Assembly (NCBI GenBank): GCA_964304625.1
Contig: OZ199840.1
Span: 3,286,001 to 3,350,000 of the forward strand
Direction of reading: 5' to 3'
Source of the DNA: Kudoa neothunni
Taxonomy: Eukaryota; Cnidaria
DNA length: 64,000 nt
Part shown: piece after piece, positions 49,359 to 62,340 of the stretch
Numbering within the stretch: position 1 is the first letter of the stretch
How the letters are laid out: every line of letters begins with the position of its first letter
Program-made: the position numbers and the translations under genes
Notes under the pieces: model-generated
What the model saw: the letters and a program-made list of their open reading frames with translations, nothing else
Told to the model about the DNA's origin: nothing
Database searches by the model: none

Positions 49359-51752
49359 TTAACTCTTAAACACACCTCCTGGAGGTCCCGTAAACATTAA
49401 CCCTGGGCTCTTGGAGCTCAGGGATTAGCTTACGTCGGACACAGTATTAAATTTTATCTTAAATTAACTCTTCTACTACTAGTAGGTCTCATTATATATG
49501 ATATATAAACAGAAATAGAATATTTAAACGTAGTAAGATAAACTATACCATTTTACATAACAACAAAAAATATTATATTGTTTCCTATTATTAAAATGTA
49601 TTTATTCGGTGTCAGCTTAAATTTATTTGTATTTTAATCAACATTCGTATTATGTTAGTTAGCAAAATTAATAATTATTTATTTTAAATTCATTTCTACT
49701 ATATGTTCCAACCGTTATAAACTTCACATAGCGTTCAATAAAAAACCATAGGCAACAGATATGTTTAAATTATTTTTGTTGTGGGTCACAGTTTAAACAA
49801 ATAATGTTTTTTTTTGAATGTTCATTACAAACACTTCGATCACATAAGTGACGGACTTGCTTGTTTCTACTACAATACTGATAGGAGGACACAAACGACA
49901 TCGCTTTCTTTGATTATTTTCTTGGTTTTCTACTGGAGGATCAGTTTCTTTGTTAAATTCGAAACCAACTGTCTCCATTATTCTTTTAACAGCAGGCTGG
50001 TATGAAACAAATGAAATTTTATATCTCCATTCCTGTTCGGGCTTAATAAATGATATGGACAAATCCATGAGAAATTGTTGGTAACGATTTGACTTGTTTG
50101 TGTCACAATAATCGGGATTGCCATGAATAAAGACAACAAATGCATTGAACGCAGCTATACCAAATATTTGACAAAATACTGCAAACGGCAGTCGTCTACA
50201 TTTTCATTTACATGTGTACATGGAAACGCATTGATCCAAAGTGTCAACGTCACATTTCTATACATTATAATCCAAAATTGCTGTTTTTTTAATAAGGTAC
50301 TCCCAACTAACGCTTGGGGTACGATGCTCCGAAGAAAGAATTATTACAGCCTTGTTTTTCCTCGGTACGTATGAAATTAGGGTAAATGACTTATAGAAAC
50401 CAAATAATGACGAAAATATCTTTCGAGAGTTGGTTGGTTGAAATTCAAGTGGAATAATTGTTCGACATTTGCGTACCGTGCCAAGAATGGACGTTTTTCT
50501 TTCTCGTAGATATAGAGCTAGCTTCTGGGAATTGAAATGATTATCACATGTAACAGTTCTTCCCGAGTCCAAAAAATGTTGAGTCAAGTCAATGACAACT
50601 TTAAAACTCAGATTTGTTTCACGGCAATCATAAATTTTACCCATGTAAGGTAAAACATTGAATAAGTAACGTATTTGACTATCACATACCATCCAAAATT
50701 TTAACCCATATTTGGAAGATTTTTTTGGAATATAAACAAGAAATGATACACACACTCGGAACGGATATAGTTGTTCATCTACGGGAAAATTAGGTCAAAA
50801 AATGTAACTGTTACTACAGATTTCAGAACAATTTCCAAACAGTTTATGGATGGGGAAAAATTTAGCACCTGAACTTGAGAACTTTTTAAGCTTCCAATAT
50901 TCATCAAAGCGTAAGCAATTCAAGATTTTTTGAAATCTCATTCACTCATCATGGCGCGAAATAATTGTCTTCCGTGAAGTTCATGCCTGAGAACCCTGGT
51001 ACTCTCTAGGTTTGATTTATTGACACCAGCCAATAACAACAATTCTAAGATAGCTTTTAATTTGATGCAATCTAGGCGTTTCCACGAATCATTATATTTT
51101 TCAAGACCTTTACGGTTTATGAACGATAAAATTTCTTCGAGCATTTCCTCTTATAAGATGCGAAAATGAGCTCGATATAGTTGTTGTGTCCAATGTTTCA
51201 ATAGGTTTTCCATCCTCTAGGTCATTATCGATAATATTTTGGTTGGCAGTTCGTCCAGGTATGGATTTTGGAGACCAGACTAAAGATTCGTCTTTTGAAA
51301 TATAAGAAATGGAACCTGTATTATATTAATCCATTAGGGTGCATTCGTTTGTAGTATCAATATCATCTATAAATAGAAATATAATGCAAAATCCTTCAAA
51401 ATTGAAATCACTCAATAATTTAGCATTACATAATTTAGGTTCTTATTCAATCAGCAATAACTTTTCCGTTTCACCTGAGAATATACTTTCTGCGTTAGAT
51501 CAAGCCATTATTGCTCGACAATACAATGTGGTGGGAAAATCCTGTTAATATTTGCGATAAAAAGGGCCGGATTTGTTATTTGTTTACTTAATAATAAGCT
51601 TGCATGTATCTCAAACAGCTTAATATGCTGGGAAACAATTTTTTACGACTTGATGTGAAATCCGAGGTAAAAATGATTAAAATTGATGAATTTAAAGCGA
51701 GTTTTATTTGGAAGTGGGCTCTTGGAGCCCAGAGATAATGTTTAAGGGTTAA
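49359..51752 (-). mobile_element. piggyBac-like element B with both ends
   Basis: Bounded by TTAA at 49359-49362 and 51749-51752. Left terminus reads TTAACTCTTAAACA and the complement of the right reads TTAACCCTTAAACA. Just inside both ends is a near-palindrome, GGGCTCTTGGAGCTCAG at about 49404 and GGGCTCTTGGAGCCCAG at about 51717. A second TTAACCCT at about 49396 could be an alternative inner end. About 2.4 kb, the usual size. Coding capacity is broken. Confidence 0.85.
49793..51330 (-). pseudogene. piggyBac transposase pseudogene (element B)
   Basis: Minus-strand fragments in order: 51144-50938 N-terminal region (EEILSFINRKGLEKYNDSW); around 50790 the first catalytic Asp in FPVDEQLYPFR; 50755-50258 the core, with the second Asp in TVTCDNHFNSQKLALYL and TSILGTVRKCR; 50068-49793 the C-terminal end, with a Cys-rich CRLCPP segment like the zinc-binding tail of piggyBac enzymes. 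At least three frame breaks separate them. It is better preserved than element A, which has a stop right after the first Asp motif. Confidence 0.88.
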
Positions 51753-51939
51753 TTTTGATTTATTAGTCATTTTCTCATAATAAATTTAAGTAAATCATTA
51801 TTTGCATTAAGGTAAATTCATTATTTCAATATATAAATTAATTAACTTCATTGCTAACATTTTCTTAAATTTATTACGCGAATATAAACATTGTTCAATA
51901 ATTTCAATAATATTCATTCATGTTTTCAAAAAGATTGTG

Positions 51940-53124
51940 TAATAGTTGGAACTTATTTCCATGTATTGAACGAAGCCATTCTTACTGTAAATAGCTCTCA
52001 AATTTGGTATCACTTACTCCTCTTTTGATTCTCCATATTTTAAGTTTCAACTGACCCCCACAGGATTCTATTGTATTTGAGTGCTTACCGTTAATGCAGT
52101 AACCTAATGAATGATTAATAGTAACATGAGTGTAACTCAATTCATTCAATTTTTGATAGGCTTTCCATTTGTAACTGTAGATCGTAGTAACCTTGATAAC
52201 TTCGTTTTAAATTATAGGAAGTAATGTTTCCTTATTCCTTCTTTCAACCTTAAAATATCTGGCCAACTTAAGTTGCTTTTTTTCCGTGGCCATCGACAGA
52301 GCATAAGCGTAGGCCAAAGACCCGCTGACCATCAATCCTATCACCGTATTTTTCGTGACACAAACAAAGGGTTAATTAATTTTTAGAAGGTAAGATTAAA
52401 AACATATATACATATGTCCTCCTCGGATAATTCTTCATCATTTGATTGATATTCATTAGTACTGCTATTTATATAAAAATAATCTAGTTAACCTTTTCGC
52501 ATGTAATACTCGATACATCGGAGTTATGAGACAAGATTTCCTTATTTACAGAATACTTCCATTGTCTCCTTTAGGATATCTGTCTCTGTTATTTTTTCGC
52601 TTCCAATGAAGCAAGTTTTCGTCGATTTCGACTTCAAATCCTTCTCAGTCAAACGGTCTCCTATCCTTAAAGGCGCTCGAACAAATATATCGTACATTTT
52701 TAAACCAGTTTATCCCCGTAACTTTGGATATATGTACCAATGATCATGTGGAATCTATTGTATTATTCATACAACATTAATAAATTACCTTATTATCTGT
52801 TTTACGGTTATTTTATAACTTTTTTCGGCACCTCCCAAAAGAAAATATCTTTAAGGGGTGAGACATTGGTTTTACAGCTATTATTTATTTAAAAAGTATA
52901 AAATTGAATTATTTTATTACTTTCTACATACATAAATAGTCCTCTTTAATAGTGGTTTCTTTCCTATTATTTCTTCTGGAAACATAGAACGAATTGTGAC
53001 ATCTACAATTTCTACATCTCGTTGGAATTCTATTTATGAGTTTTTTCGAACAAAGAAAATCGAACAGAAGATCGCTATTATTAATTAACACAAAAAACTG
53101 ATCGTCACTGTCAACATTAACCAC
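51940..53124 (-). pseudogene. Merlin/ISXO2-type transposase pseudogene
   Basis: Minus-strand 53124-52924 encodes an N-terminal zinc-ribbon-like piece (FLCSKKLINRIPTRCRNCRC). After several stops the DDE part is readable at about 52360-51990: a VCVTKNTVIGLMVSGS stretch, then YSYKWKAYQKLNELSYTHV, VNHS-like TINHSLGY, and GKHSNTIESCGGQLKLKIW, which is the H-[TS]-N-x-I-E motif with the last catalytic Glu. This is the IS1595/ISXO2 fold used by animal Merlin elements. Element ends were not found. It directly adjoins piggyBac element B. Confidence 0.8.
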
Positions 53125-53362
53125 TGTGAATATATACGATTTAAAAAGCTCTCACTACACTCCAACTTTATCTCAAACAATGAAATACTAAAATATAGTA
53201 ATATTTAAAAAAGTCAACCCTTGATAACAGTTGAAAAAGCTAAATTACGAAGTCCTATCGAATTAAATGCAAGTAAAAAGGCGCCCCAATTAATTCACTG
53301 AAAGTCAACTCAGTTCCAAATACACAAAATGAGGACTAAGGTCGAATTTTCGTAACCGTATA

Positions 53363-54358
53363 CTATACCAATACCGATTTTACTTGGCGAAATAATTCCT
53401 CTATAGTGTTGAGGAATGTTGAATATGGAGGCAGAAACATAACTATACGACCTCTTGAATCAAATTTTTGGCGAATAAGATCGATTTTATGAAACCTTAC
53501 ATTGTCCATAATTAACAGCGCACTTTGAATTCCATCGTTCGACAAATCATCAAGATGTTTTTCTATTAAAATATAGAAACTTCGCTGATTCACTGTAATA
53601 CCACTTTCCAGCTGGAATGTCCAAACTTTTTCAAATTTAATATCGGCTACCAATGTAATGCTTTTGGATCGAATATTTTTTACTTTAAGGTTTGCTTTTG
53701 AACCCGAAAGTGACCTTCCAAATGTTCGTCTCATAGAGAGCGAGAAGCCAGACCTAGACTCATCAATGTAAATTACAGGAGAATGGAGTGGTTTACATTG
53801 CAGATATTCTAAAACATAACGTAACATATAAATATAATATTTGCTTTTGATTAATACAAACATTTTTTTCGTTTATATGTGCAATCCTGAGAATTTCTCG
53901 TAATCGGTACAATTGAAATTTTTTGAGGATAAAATAGAATTGATTTAAACAATTAGCAATAATCTGCCCAGAAGCACCGATATTATGTTATTCTTGTAGT
54001 TTTCTTGCGATTGAATCTAATGTGATTGTGTAATCATCATTCACTAAGCTTTGGATATACGATTCATGGGCGGTTGTTAATTTTAACTCCTGTCCCCGCC
54101 TCTTTTCTTAGGAATGCATTCTTTATCGGTCTTATCATCCTCGAATTTTTTTGTAAGAACCGCGAAATTGTTGATTTATGAACGCCAAGTTTTGTGGCAA
54201 TTCGGCCATCGGTACAATTTTCCTTAACATCTCTCAAAAGCAGTTTAACTAACGCTATATGCTTTAGATATCCTAATGATAATTTCTGTCATTGTGTCGT
54301 CTAAAGAAACATATTTTCTTTTTGTGATGTTAAGCTGTGATGAGTTACGATCCGACAT
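53363..54358 (-). pseudogene. IS630/Tc1-type transposase pseudogene, copy 2
   Basis: ATG at 54358 (MSDRNSSQLNITKRKYVSL) starts an N-terminal helix-turn-helix region that soon meets stops. From 53863 to 53363 the DDE core is open: YIDESRSGFSLSMRR (first Asp), LLIMDNVRFHK (second Asp) and FLPPYSTFLNTIEELF (last Glu). So the catalytic residues remain while the N-terminus is broken. Related to the plus-strand remnant at 13410 and to the 3' fragment at 48571. Confidence 0.85.
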
Positions 54359-54449
54359 GGTTATCTGTATTTTCGCGAATCAGTTTAATCTTGATCCAAC
54401 ACTGTTGCATTTTGATTCGACACCGTTGTATTTAGGTCTTGAAATACTA

Positions 54450-56177
54450 CATTAATAGGAGAGAGAATTGAAATAAGTGAAACTATGTTCGAATTTAGAT
54501 TTGGTGGTTTTTAACATCTGTAATAAAAACAGAAGAATCATCGGTGCTATCTTCCAAAATTGCAATATCCAATTCATATGGTGTTTAATCTCATTATTTT
54601 GACTAATAAATTTAGTTGGCACTATCTGGTCTAAACTCTTATTATTGATGTTTGAATTAATATTGTTAACTTCTTCATCGATCAGTCTATTCATATCATG
54701 TATGTACTTTGCGTTCATTTTCAAAACTTATCATTTGTTTAAATTTGTTGGGAATCTTGGATTTAAAATTCGTGTTATTATTCGCAGAATTATTGGAGGA
54801 ATATAGGACATCATCAATGTTAATCTTCTCGGGATTGTCAATGGTGAGAGGGTGATTTTTAACATTTAATATATCTGTTTGTGTATCATTATCAATCTGA
54901 TTATTTGCTCTAATTATCCCCCCCCCCCCAACTCCAGACGGTTGCGCTCAAATTCTACATACCAATGCAATTCCTTCGGATTTATTGATTGATTATTAGT
55001 GGGAAGATTATTATCAGCGCATTTAGATTTATTAATGGTTTCAACAAAATTATCAACTTTATTGCAATTATTATAATCAGTTTGCATGTAGGAATATATT
55101 AAATGTGAGTTTTGAGTTATGTTTGATGATGTATTGTAATTGCGTTGATCTGCGCAAGCATGCTTAACATGGATGTTGTTGTGTCCGTTAATGATTCCAG
55201 TTAATGTTGGTTTAGTGTTATCAATAAGTTGATTATGTTGACGCTGTTGTCGGGAATTAAAAACCTTTAGAGTGTTAATTGATTTATGGCTGACTTTGAA
55301 ATTCGAATTAGTCGTACGACTACTTAAAACATTCGTCGCATATCGTCGTAGGTTACAGAAGAATGATACATCATTGATTGATTGTTGGAATTGTTGTTAA
55401 CATTATCGTTAGTATTAGGTTGATTTTTTGATAATGTTTCAACGATTAAAGTGTTATTCATTGGTTGGATGTGAGCTGATTCATCAACTACCTCTATATT
55501 GATTGGATTATTTGGATTATCCGTAGGTAAATTGTCATAGGACACATGTTGGAATGCAGAATCATTAGGATCAGCAATAGTCGATTTTCCAGTGTTTAAA
55601 TTCATTGTTGCCGCGACATTTGGATCATCGTAGTAAAAAACAGCAATATTGCTATTGTTATTATCAAGTTTGTTATCAATATCGTTATCAGTTGTGATAA
55701 AAGTATCACATCATGATCAGTCAAATTTTCACATTTAACAATAATACTATCATTTACGGCCATAGGTTGATCATTTGAATTATTTTCATCATCGATTTGG
55801 ATAATTACATCAATATTTGGCGCATCATTACAAGCATGATAACAATTGTCGTGACTCAAGTCACGATTAAAATAAACATTTATCAGTAAACAAAATTATT
55901 TACATATTTAACAATCGGCATTTGCCGATAGAGGTCGATAAATATTTGAACCGTTGGTTTTTTTGCGCACAAGAAAAAGAACTAAAAAATCGCTACAACA
56001 ATATCCATAATTGATCTTATCAGTCACAACAATAATATCATTTGAAATAGAATCAGCATCATTTATAACAATCACATCGTTACTCGTAACAGTAACATTG
56101 TCAACATAACCATCAATAGTAACAACCTGATTATTTATAGTATTAACATCTGCATTGAATTGAATTTGCGCTAGCAT
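54450..56177 (-). other. Asn/Asp-rich open-frame cluster
   Basis: Minus-strand frames at 56177-55908, 55859-55602, 55605-55324 and 54724-54452 all code low-complexity sequence rich in Asn, Asp, Ile and Val, for example NVNNNSNNQS and DNVTVTSNDVIVINDAD. They follow directly after the integrase C-terminus of the second BEL/Pao copy. They could be an extra ORF of that element, a broken Asn-rich host gene, or decayed repeats. No motif is recognisable. A run of ten C lies at 54921-54930. Confidence 0.4.
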
Positions 56178-56326
56178 ACAAACACACAGTTCTTAAATCA
56201 TGACCAACTAATGACGAATATTTTCTTTTTAAGCTTGTTGACTAACAGTCAACAACACTCCCACACGCGGAAATTCATAAAAATAAGATGTTTTATGGAT
56301 CTTCTCACGTTTTCCGTATACAGGCT

Positions 56327-57610
56327 TTACATCGCGGATGTCACGTTACTTTCAGACTTTTTGTATATTTCGACAATTTTTCCGATCTTCCAACTGTTTG
56401 GCTTGGTAGGTTCCATCACATGAACAACATCGTCAATTGGAGGTATTGAGTTTCTTTTTAATTTGACTTGAAGATGATCCATTTGATAACGTTGTCGGAG
56501 ATTCAAGACATTGATTTCATCAGTGCTACCAACAGTTTTCAAGAGCTTGCTTTCCCTCTTTCCATAATTCAATAATAACTTTGTTGGAGTTCATCCCATT
56601 CACTTTATAATTAGCATCAACGTTGGGCACTTTAACTTCATTCCAAAAAACGTATTGTTTGTTTAGACATAGAAATCATTTACACAAATAGCTTTTGTGA
56701 TTTCTTCGCTTGTTATACAGGTTAATGGTCCAGAGTTGATCATGAATTCTATTTCGTCGAGAAATATATCGAATTGATTAAATGAATATTTTCTTGAACC
56801 AAGAGTTTTCCGAAGGAACGTTTTCACCAGCCAAATCATTCTTTTGTAAAAACCTCCCATCCAAGGTACGAACTCAATGATAAATTTCCATGAAATATTT
56901 CATTTCTCACAGTACAAATTAAGAATTGATGGTTGTAGCTCACTGTTTCTCTATAGGTTTAATATTGACTTCGAGAAAGGTCAGAAATTTTTGGCAGTCA
57001 GATATTACCAATGTGGGGCATCCTCTTTGACTCGTAAATCTTTTGAACCAATTAAGAAACTCTTCACCAGATAATGATTCTGTGAGTTCCAGATGTGTTT
57101 CACGGATTGTAGCGCACGTAAAGAGACGTCCACATTTTATTTTCATCGGCTTCGTTGAATATTTTGAATGGACCGGCATAATCTACTCCAATGAGTGGAT
57201 GGCGTGTATTCATTGACTCTGAAATCGAGGAAGTTTGGAAATTGAGGTAATTGGTAAAGTTGATGGTTGAATTTTGTGCATTGGTAACAATATTTGATTG
57301 CTGAACGAACTATGGAACGTATGTGGGATGTCCAGAAATTTTGCGTAAATCGGCTTAATGTGGAGATGGTACCGATAGCACGATGACCTCCAATTTCATG
57401 CACATCCAATGTAATTAAGCGAGTAACATAACTTGATTTTGGCGGGAAATATGGATGTTTCGGATTTAATGAAGATTCCATGCTGTTTAGGCGATCGCCG
57501 CACGATAAAAATCCATTGTCATCTATGTATATCCCAAATTTAACCCTTTGTTTGCCGTACTTTTTCATTCTCAACGCATTAAATTTTGCTGATAGATTTA
57601 ATTCTTGCAA
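56327..57610 (-). pseudogene. BEL/Pao integrase region, copy 2
   Basis: 57610-57143 holds the N-terminal zinc region: GGHRAIGTISTLSRF then a H-x-R-x(n)-C-x(2)-C arrangement ending YCYQCTKFN. 57179-56940 holds the core with FTCATIRETHLELTESLSGE and LVISDCQKFL, where the second catalytic position reads S-D-C. 56860-56663 holds MGGFYKRMIWLVKTFLRK, the segment with the last acidic residue altered or out of frame. 56572-56327 is the C-terminal domain (VVHVMEPTKPNSWKIGKIV). Frame breaks between all parts. Confidence 0.82.
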
Positions 57611-57899
57611 TTCCTTACTAAGTTTTTTTTGGTGGCGCTAATTTCTGTTTGATAATTTTGTTGACTGTGTATGTCTCTTCATACAATGGGAAATGAAACG
57701 TATAATCCAGGCTACGGATCTCTTCATCATATAAAATTTGGAGAATCGAGTTGGATTCTCCAAAACCAAAATTGAAAATTTATTTGTTTTGAGCTACTTC
57801 AAATGTGTGACTTAGTTGGGTTAGGATAATCCTGTTATTTGGTATAGCAATATGTGATTCTGTAATCATTTGAGTTCGCCATTTATTTCGATCGTGTAA

Positions 57900-58420
57900 A
57901 ATAAATTAAGGAGCAGAAAACCATAATTCCATATTGATTTTATCGGATAGATTTATTCCTCGAGTTGCTTTATCGGCACGATCTATTTTGGATTAAATAA
58001 AGTTCCAAGTAACGTTATCCAAATTTTCGTATTTTAACAATTCTACTTCTGTCAAATGCCGGTAATGATTTTTAGATTTAATCCACTGCAAACCACAGAG
58101 TCACTACAAATATTTGTTTTTCTGATATGTTGATTTTCATAGATTTTTTAACATATTTTGTATCTCTTGCTCTAAGCAGGACTCCAATTAGTTCTAATTT
58201 TGAAATCGTCATGTGTTTTATAGAAGCGACTTTAGTCATTGAATAAACGAGCATAGCTGATTCGTACTGTCAGTTTCTACAACTAAGTAGATGGCACAAG
58301 CATATGTTAGCTGAGAAGCATCAGTGAAGAAAAATAACTTGCAAGTGGAGCGTTCTTTATGGAAACTGACTTTGGTGAACGTTCTGTTTATTACATGATG
58401 ATATCTCTTTTAAATCGTTT
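57900..58420 (-). pseudogene. BEL/Pao RNase H region, copy 2
   Basis: About 58350-58260 on the minus strand reads CKLFFFTDASQLTYACAIYL, the first RNase H strand with the catalytic Asp of the TDAS motif. Downstream similarity to the rest of the domain is weak and broken. Upstream, about 58600-58440, a W-D-D and PLGIFFPITLKVKFLL stretch matches the linker before RNase H in Pao elements. Confidence 0.75.
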
Positions 58421-59039
58421 GTGATATCGGACCATTTTTTGCGGATGCCTTTTGGTAGCACATCATCCCAATCGCATTTAAACCGCCATATTTCTCTTAG
58501 CAGAAATTTAACCTTCAAAGTGATTGGAAAGAAGATACCCAGGGGATAGAATATACAAGATATATTGGAGGCGATAATTCGTTTTCTTTTACCTTTATCG
58601 CTTTGCGTTGTCTTCTACTTTTTAATAGGAGACGTATCGTTAAAAGTGTTCCGCATAATGCCAAGAACTTTGACGTCATGTGCTGTGTATTGTTTAATTT
58701 TTATTAATGCGCAAATACACAACACTTATTTTTAGAGTAGGCCATCAGAAAATCGACTAAATTCGAAATATAATACTGTGTATTTGTTTGTTGATTCAAT
58801 AATCAACAACACTTCGAGGGACCAGTTTCAAATTTGTAACGAAATTTGATGGAACGCCTGATTACGTTGTCGTCGGAGCATTTGACAGATGCAGAGATTA
58901 TTCGGTTTTCTGAATTACGGTGCAAGAGTGTTATACGTCCAATACCCCAGCAATTTCTTTTTGTTGATTCCGTGATGTGGACAATTTTACCAAATTTTGG
59001 CTCTTAGGGTAATGCTTTTTTTGTTGTATGTGTTAGGAG

Positions 59040-59962
59040 TTATATCTTTCTCATAATTGTAGGAGGTAACCATATTCCCATGATTTTCAAAACGTGGTTA
59101 GAAGGTTCTGTCCCCTTTCTCTTCCAGTTTTGAATAATTGTTTCCTGTGATGTTGACGCACGATTAGGTATGAATTCTTCCTCAGTTGTCTCCAAGTTTT
59201 CAGTGTTTAAGAATAATGAGTTAGACAAGGGAAGTTTGATGTAGTTAATGGAATTGCTAGATCATATGGATCAATATAATTCAGCGGACGGGTGTTGATA
59301 ACAGATTCTATCTCCACAATAAAGATATGGAATTTGTTGTGATCATATTTTGTGGATTGGAGTAATTTCTTCATAGAAGATTTGACAAGACCGATCAGCT
59401 TTTCGTAGAATCCCCCCCCCATCCACGAAGAAAACTATACGATGAATTTCCATTTGGTCAGAATAGTTCTCGATTGATGATGGTGTGATCTCCTTTTAGT
59501 TTTGTAGTTTTGATAATATCTTCGACATCAATTTGAATTATTTGGCATTATCTGAAAAGATAAATTCAGGTAATCCTCGTCTACCAATGAATTTTCTGAC
59601 AGTTTAGAAATTCTTCACCACTTAGAGGATTTGTGATTACCAGATGGACGACTCGGATAGTAGTGCAAGTAAACAGGCAGATCCATACTTTTAATGTGTC
59701 GTTCATAGATTTGAAAAGGTCCAGCGTAGTCAAACACTGTATAAATTCAATGGCTGGGCGATTCACGATCTGAAATCAGTTAGGTTTGATGACGTTGGTA
59801 TTTTTTGCATAGAGTAATAAATCTTTTGCACCAAGCTACTGTTCGTATCAAAGTGTGAAAATTTGAAAATCTTTTTGCGTCGATACCTAAACATAAAATT
59901 TCATTATCATTTACTGAGTTGCTTGACCTAGGTTGCATTAATACTGTAACATGTCTTCCCAT
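59040..59962 (-). pseudogene. BEL/Pao integrase region, copy 1
   Basis: Fragments: 59962-59780 (HVTVLMQPRSSN then WCKRFITLCKKYQR, the degraded zinc region), 59766-59581 (LFTCTTIRVVHLVITNPLSG, start of the core), 59422-59207 (GGGFYEKLIGLVKSSMKKLL with INTRPLNYID) and 59228-59040. Here GGGFYEKLIGLVKS retains the motif that in Pao elements carries the last catalytic Glu. A run of C at 59411-59418 sits inside the Gly codons. Confidence 0.82.
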
Positions 59963-60801
59963 GTGTTCACTTATTCAATTGAAACTCCTCTGTTGGTCAT
60001 TCCGTTTTTTCCTCTGACAAATGAATGTCCATTTATCCAATTTTTTAACATAATATTGTTAGTTATGTCAATTCCTCTCGTTGTCACATCAGCTGGATTT
60101 AAATTTGAAGGAATGAAATTTAGGGAAATATTTTTCGTCATATTTCTTCTGATTTTGTTTGTTGCGATTGAAGACGATTTGCCATTCTTGGCCCAATACA
60201 GTATAAATTTCGAATCGCAAAAAATGTATCTTTTCTTTATTGGTTGTTTTATGAGCGTTGAGCCATTTCAACATTACACGTCGAGCAGCATTCCCATGAG
60301 TTGAAATTTGGAATAGTCGTTATTTTCAATGGTGCTAACTTTGACTTTGCGAGAATAAATGATTCCTTGGTAGCATGATTTTTTAACAATAGGTAAATAG
60401 TGCAATGTTTCCTCAACACGCTTAAAGAAACACTTTTGACAATTGTTTATCGTTGGGCATCGTGCCCTAAAAATACCCCTCATAATATTGTATATAGGTT
60501 AATAATCTTTATAGTATGATTGTTATCTACAGCAAATAGCACATGCATATACATTTTGAGAGGCCTTCCAAAAACAAAATAGATTCAGTTCCGTATTGCT
60601 ATCTACTGAAAGTATGTTGATGTTCTACTGAATTTCAGGCTTGGTATTTCGTTGAACCGTTCTACTAGATGATTCCATTTAATAACGTTCTTTTTTAGTG
60701 TATCCCATTGTAATGTCATTCTCCATAAAGGTCGACGATATATTCTGCGGGTAATAGTTACAGGTGTAACGAAACCAAATGGATCATATTTTTGTCATAT
60801 C

Positions 60802-61510
60802 TTAAAAAACAACTCTTTTAGTTAGGTGGTCCCTTATCGTCAAGTTGAATGTGCATCTTATGCTTATTGTGTTCCACATCAACCCAAGTATTTTCACATG
60901 CTTACTTCCATTCGTATCACCAGGGTTTATCTGAGATAGAACCTTGTTTGAATTCGAATTCACTTGCCTCATATTTAGCGATGCGTCGTTGAATAGGTCT
61001 TTAATTTTGTAATATAATTCCAATATTTCGTCTTCGTTATTGCAACCATGAAGAAAATTATCAACATATATCGAGTGTTGGAGTTAGACCAAACTATCAT
61101 CGGGTTGATTTCGAATAGGTGGGAAATTGTGGCTTGGAGTAGGAATAGTAAACAGATAATACCAAATGATACTCTTTTGAACATGAAAGTAGCGATGTCT
61201 TGATCCATCATCGGCTTGTCTATATCCATGGAAAGCGAGTATAGTCACGATCCTCTGTCGAGAGTTCGATTTGATGATAAACCTTTTCAATGTCTGCTGT
61301 AAATGCTTTCTTTTGAGACGAAATCGTGGTAAGATACCACAAATCCTCTATGGCAATCGGACCTTAGTGGGGACATTGTTTTAAACTGCAAGTAGAGTTA
61401 TTGACTCTAGAAGAATCGTCGAAACTATGCGTTATTTTGTAGTGTCGCTGTTAGGGAAAACACGATGATGTGGGGTATATTGTGAGTTTTGTGGCAATGC
61501 CTTTTCGTCT
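60802..61510 (-). pseudogene. BEL/Pao reverse transcriptase, copy 1
   Basis: About 61490-61430 reads YTPHHRVFPNSDTTK, the Pao-type PHH motif before the fingers. 61060-61080 reads SIYVDNFLHG: the catalytic box, with YVDN in place of the usual YVDD. 61023-60802 continues with NPGDTNGSKHVKILGLMWNT. Frames shift several times between these parts. Confidence 0.82.
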
Positions 61511-61784
61511 TAAACCTTTTCAATAATACCATTTGTTAATTGAGTTTAGATATCATCATATTGTTTTATCAATTTCTTGTCACCCTTGATTTTTTAAACA
61601 AACTAATCAATCTTCCTTCGATAGATTGAAGTTAGTTGGAAGAATTTCACTATCCTTTCTCCAATGGAGTGAGTGATACTGTGTATCTTTTCCTAATGTT
61701 TTGATGTTCTGTTCAAATTGGATTTCCAAGTCATTGTTCGTTAGCGTCTAGGTCTTTTATACCAATTGATTCCACAGCCCAAAA

Positions 61785-62340
61785 TTATTCAATATTTTTA
61801 ATATCATCAGTCTTCATTATATACCATAGAATTATGTTTAATTTTGAGTGTTTTTCCTTTTCTATGTTTGAAGGGTTTATTCTTACAGCTAAGACGTTTA
61901 GAACATCAGTATCAAGTATATATAATCCCGGTGCCAATTGTTCCCTTACACATCTCACAATTTCCCAAAAATAATACAGGCCAATAAGTACGTCTATATG
62001 TTTTGCCAACAGGTTCTACTTTTGATCATCTTCTTTGCGCAACTTTAGTAAGTAAATTTGTTAGGACAGAATTTGTTATTTGTTCAATGATGTTGACGTG
62101 TATAGTTTTTGTACCATTTTTTGTATCATAATTTCACCAACTTTCTCGATATTTCTGTACTGTTCTTTGCTCCAAAAATGTTCAGCGCTATTTGTTTTTC
62201 TTCTATAGCAGGAAATATGATTTTAGCTGTCAATTTTTCAGTTATGGACGTTCTATCGCCACCAATATCGAGAAAAGCGCTTCCTTTTAGGCTGATACCA
62301 GTATTCTATCTCTCATGGTAAATCTTGCAATTGCTGGTAA
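61785..62340 (-). pseudogene. BEL/Pao protease-linker region, copy 1
   Basis: 62009-61785 reads HIDVLIGLYYFWEIV, the conserved VDILIG-type block after the aspartic protease in BEL/Pao polyproteins. Upstream, around 62330-62240, a broken frame matches the start of the same protease domain; no intact catalytic D-S/T-G is readable. Confidence 0.6.

Larger units (their letters stand above)
56300..58760 (-). mobile_element. BEL/Pao retroelement copy 2, 5'-truncated
   Basis: On the minus strand the order is the end of reverse transcriptase, RNase H, zinc-finger region, integrase and the integrase C-terminal domain. It begins at about 58700 in the thumb region, right after the integrase end of copy 1, in the same orientation. 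No LTR was identified by eye. Many frame breaks; inactive. Confidence 0.8.

Noticed and set aside
59951-60304. Plus ORF of 117 codons
   Set aside because: Antisense of the RNase H to integrase part of BEL/Pao copy 1, where family motifs are readable on the minus strand.
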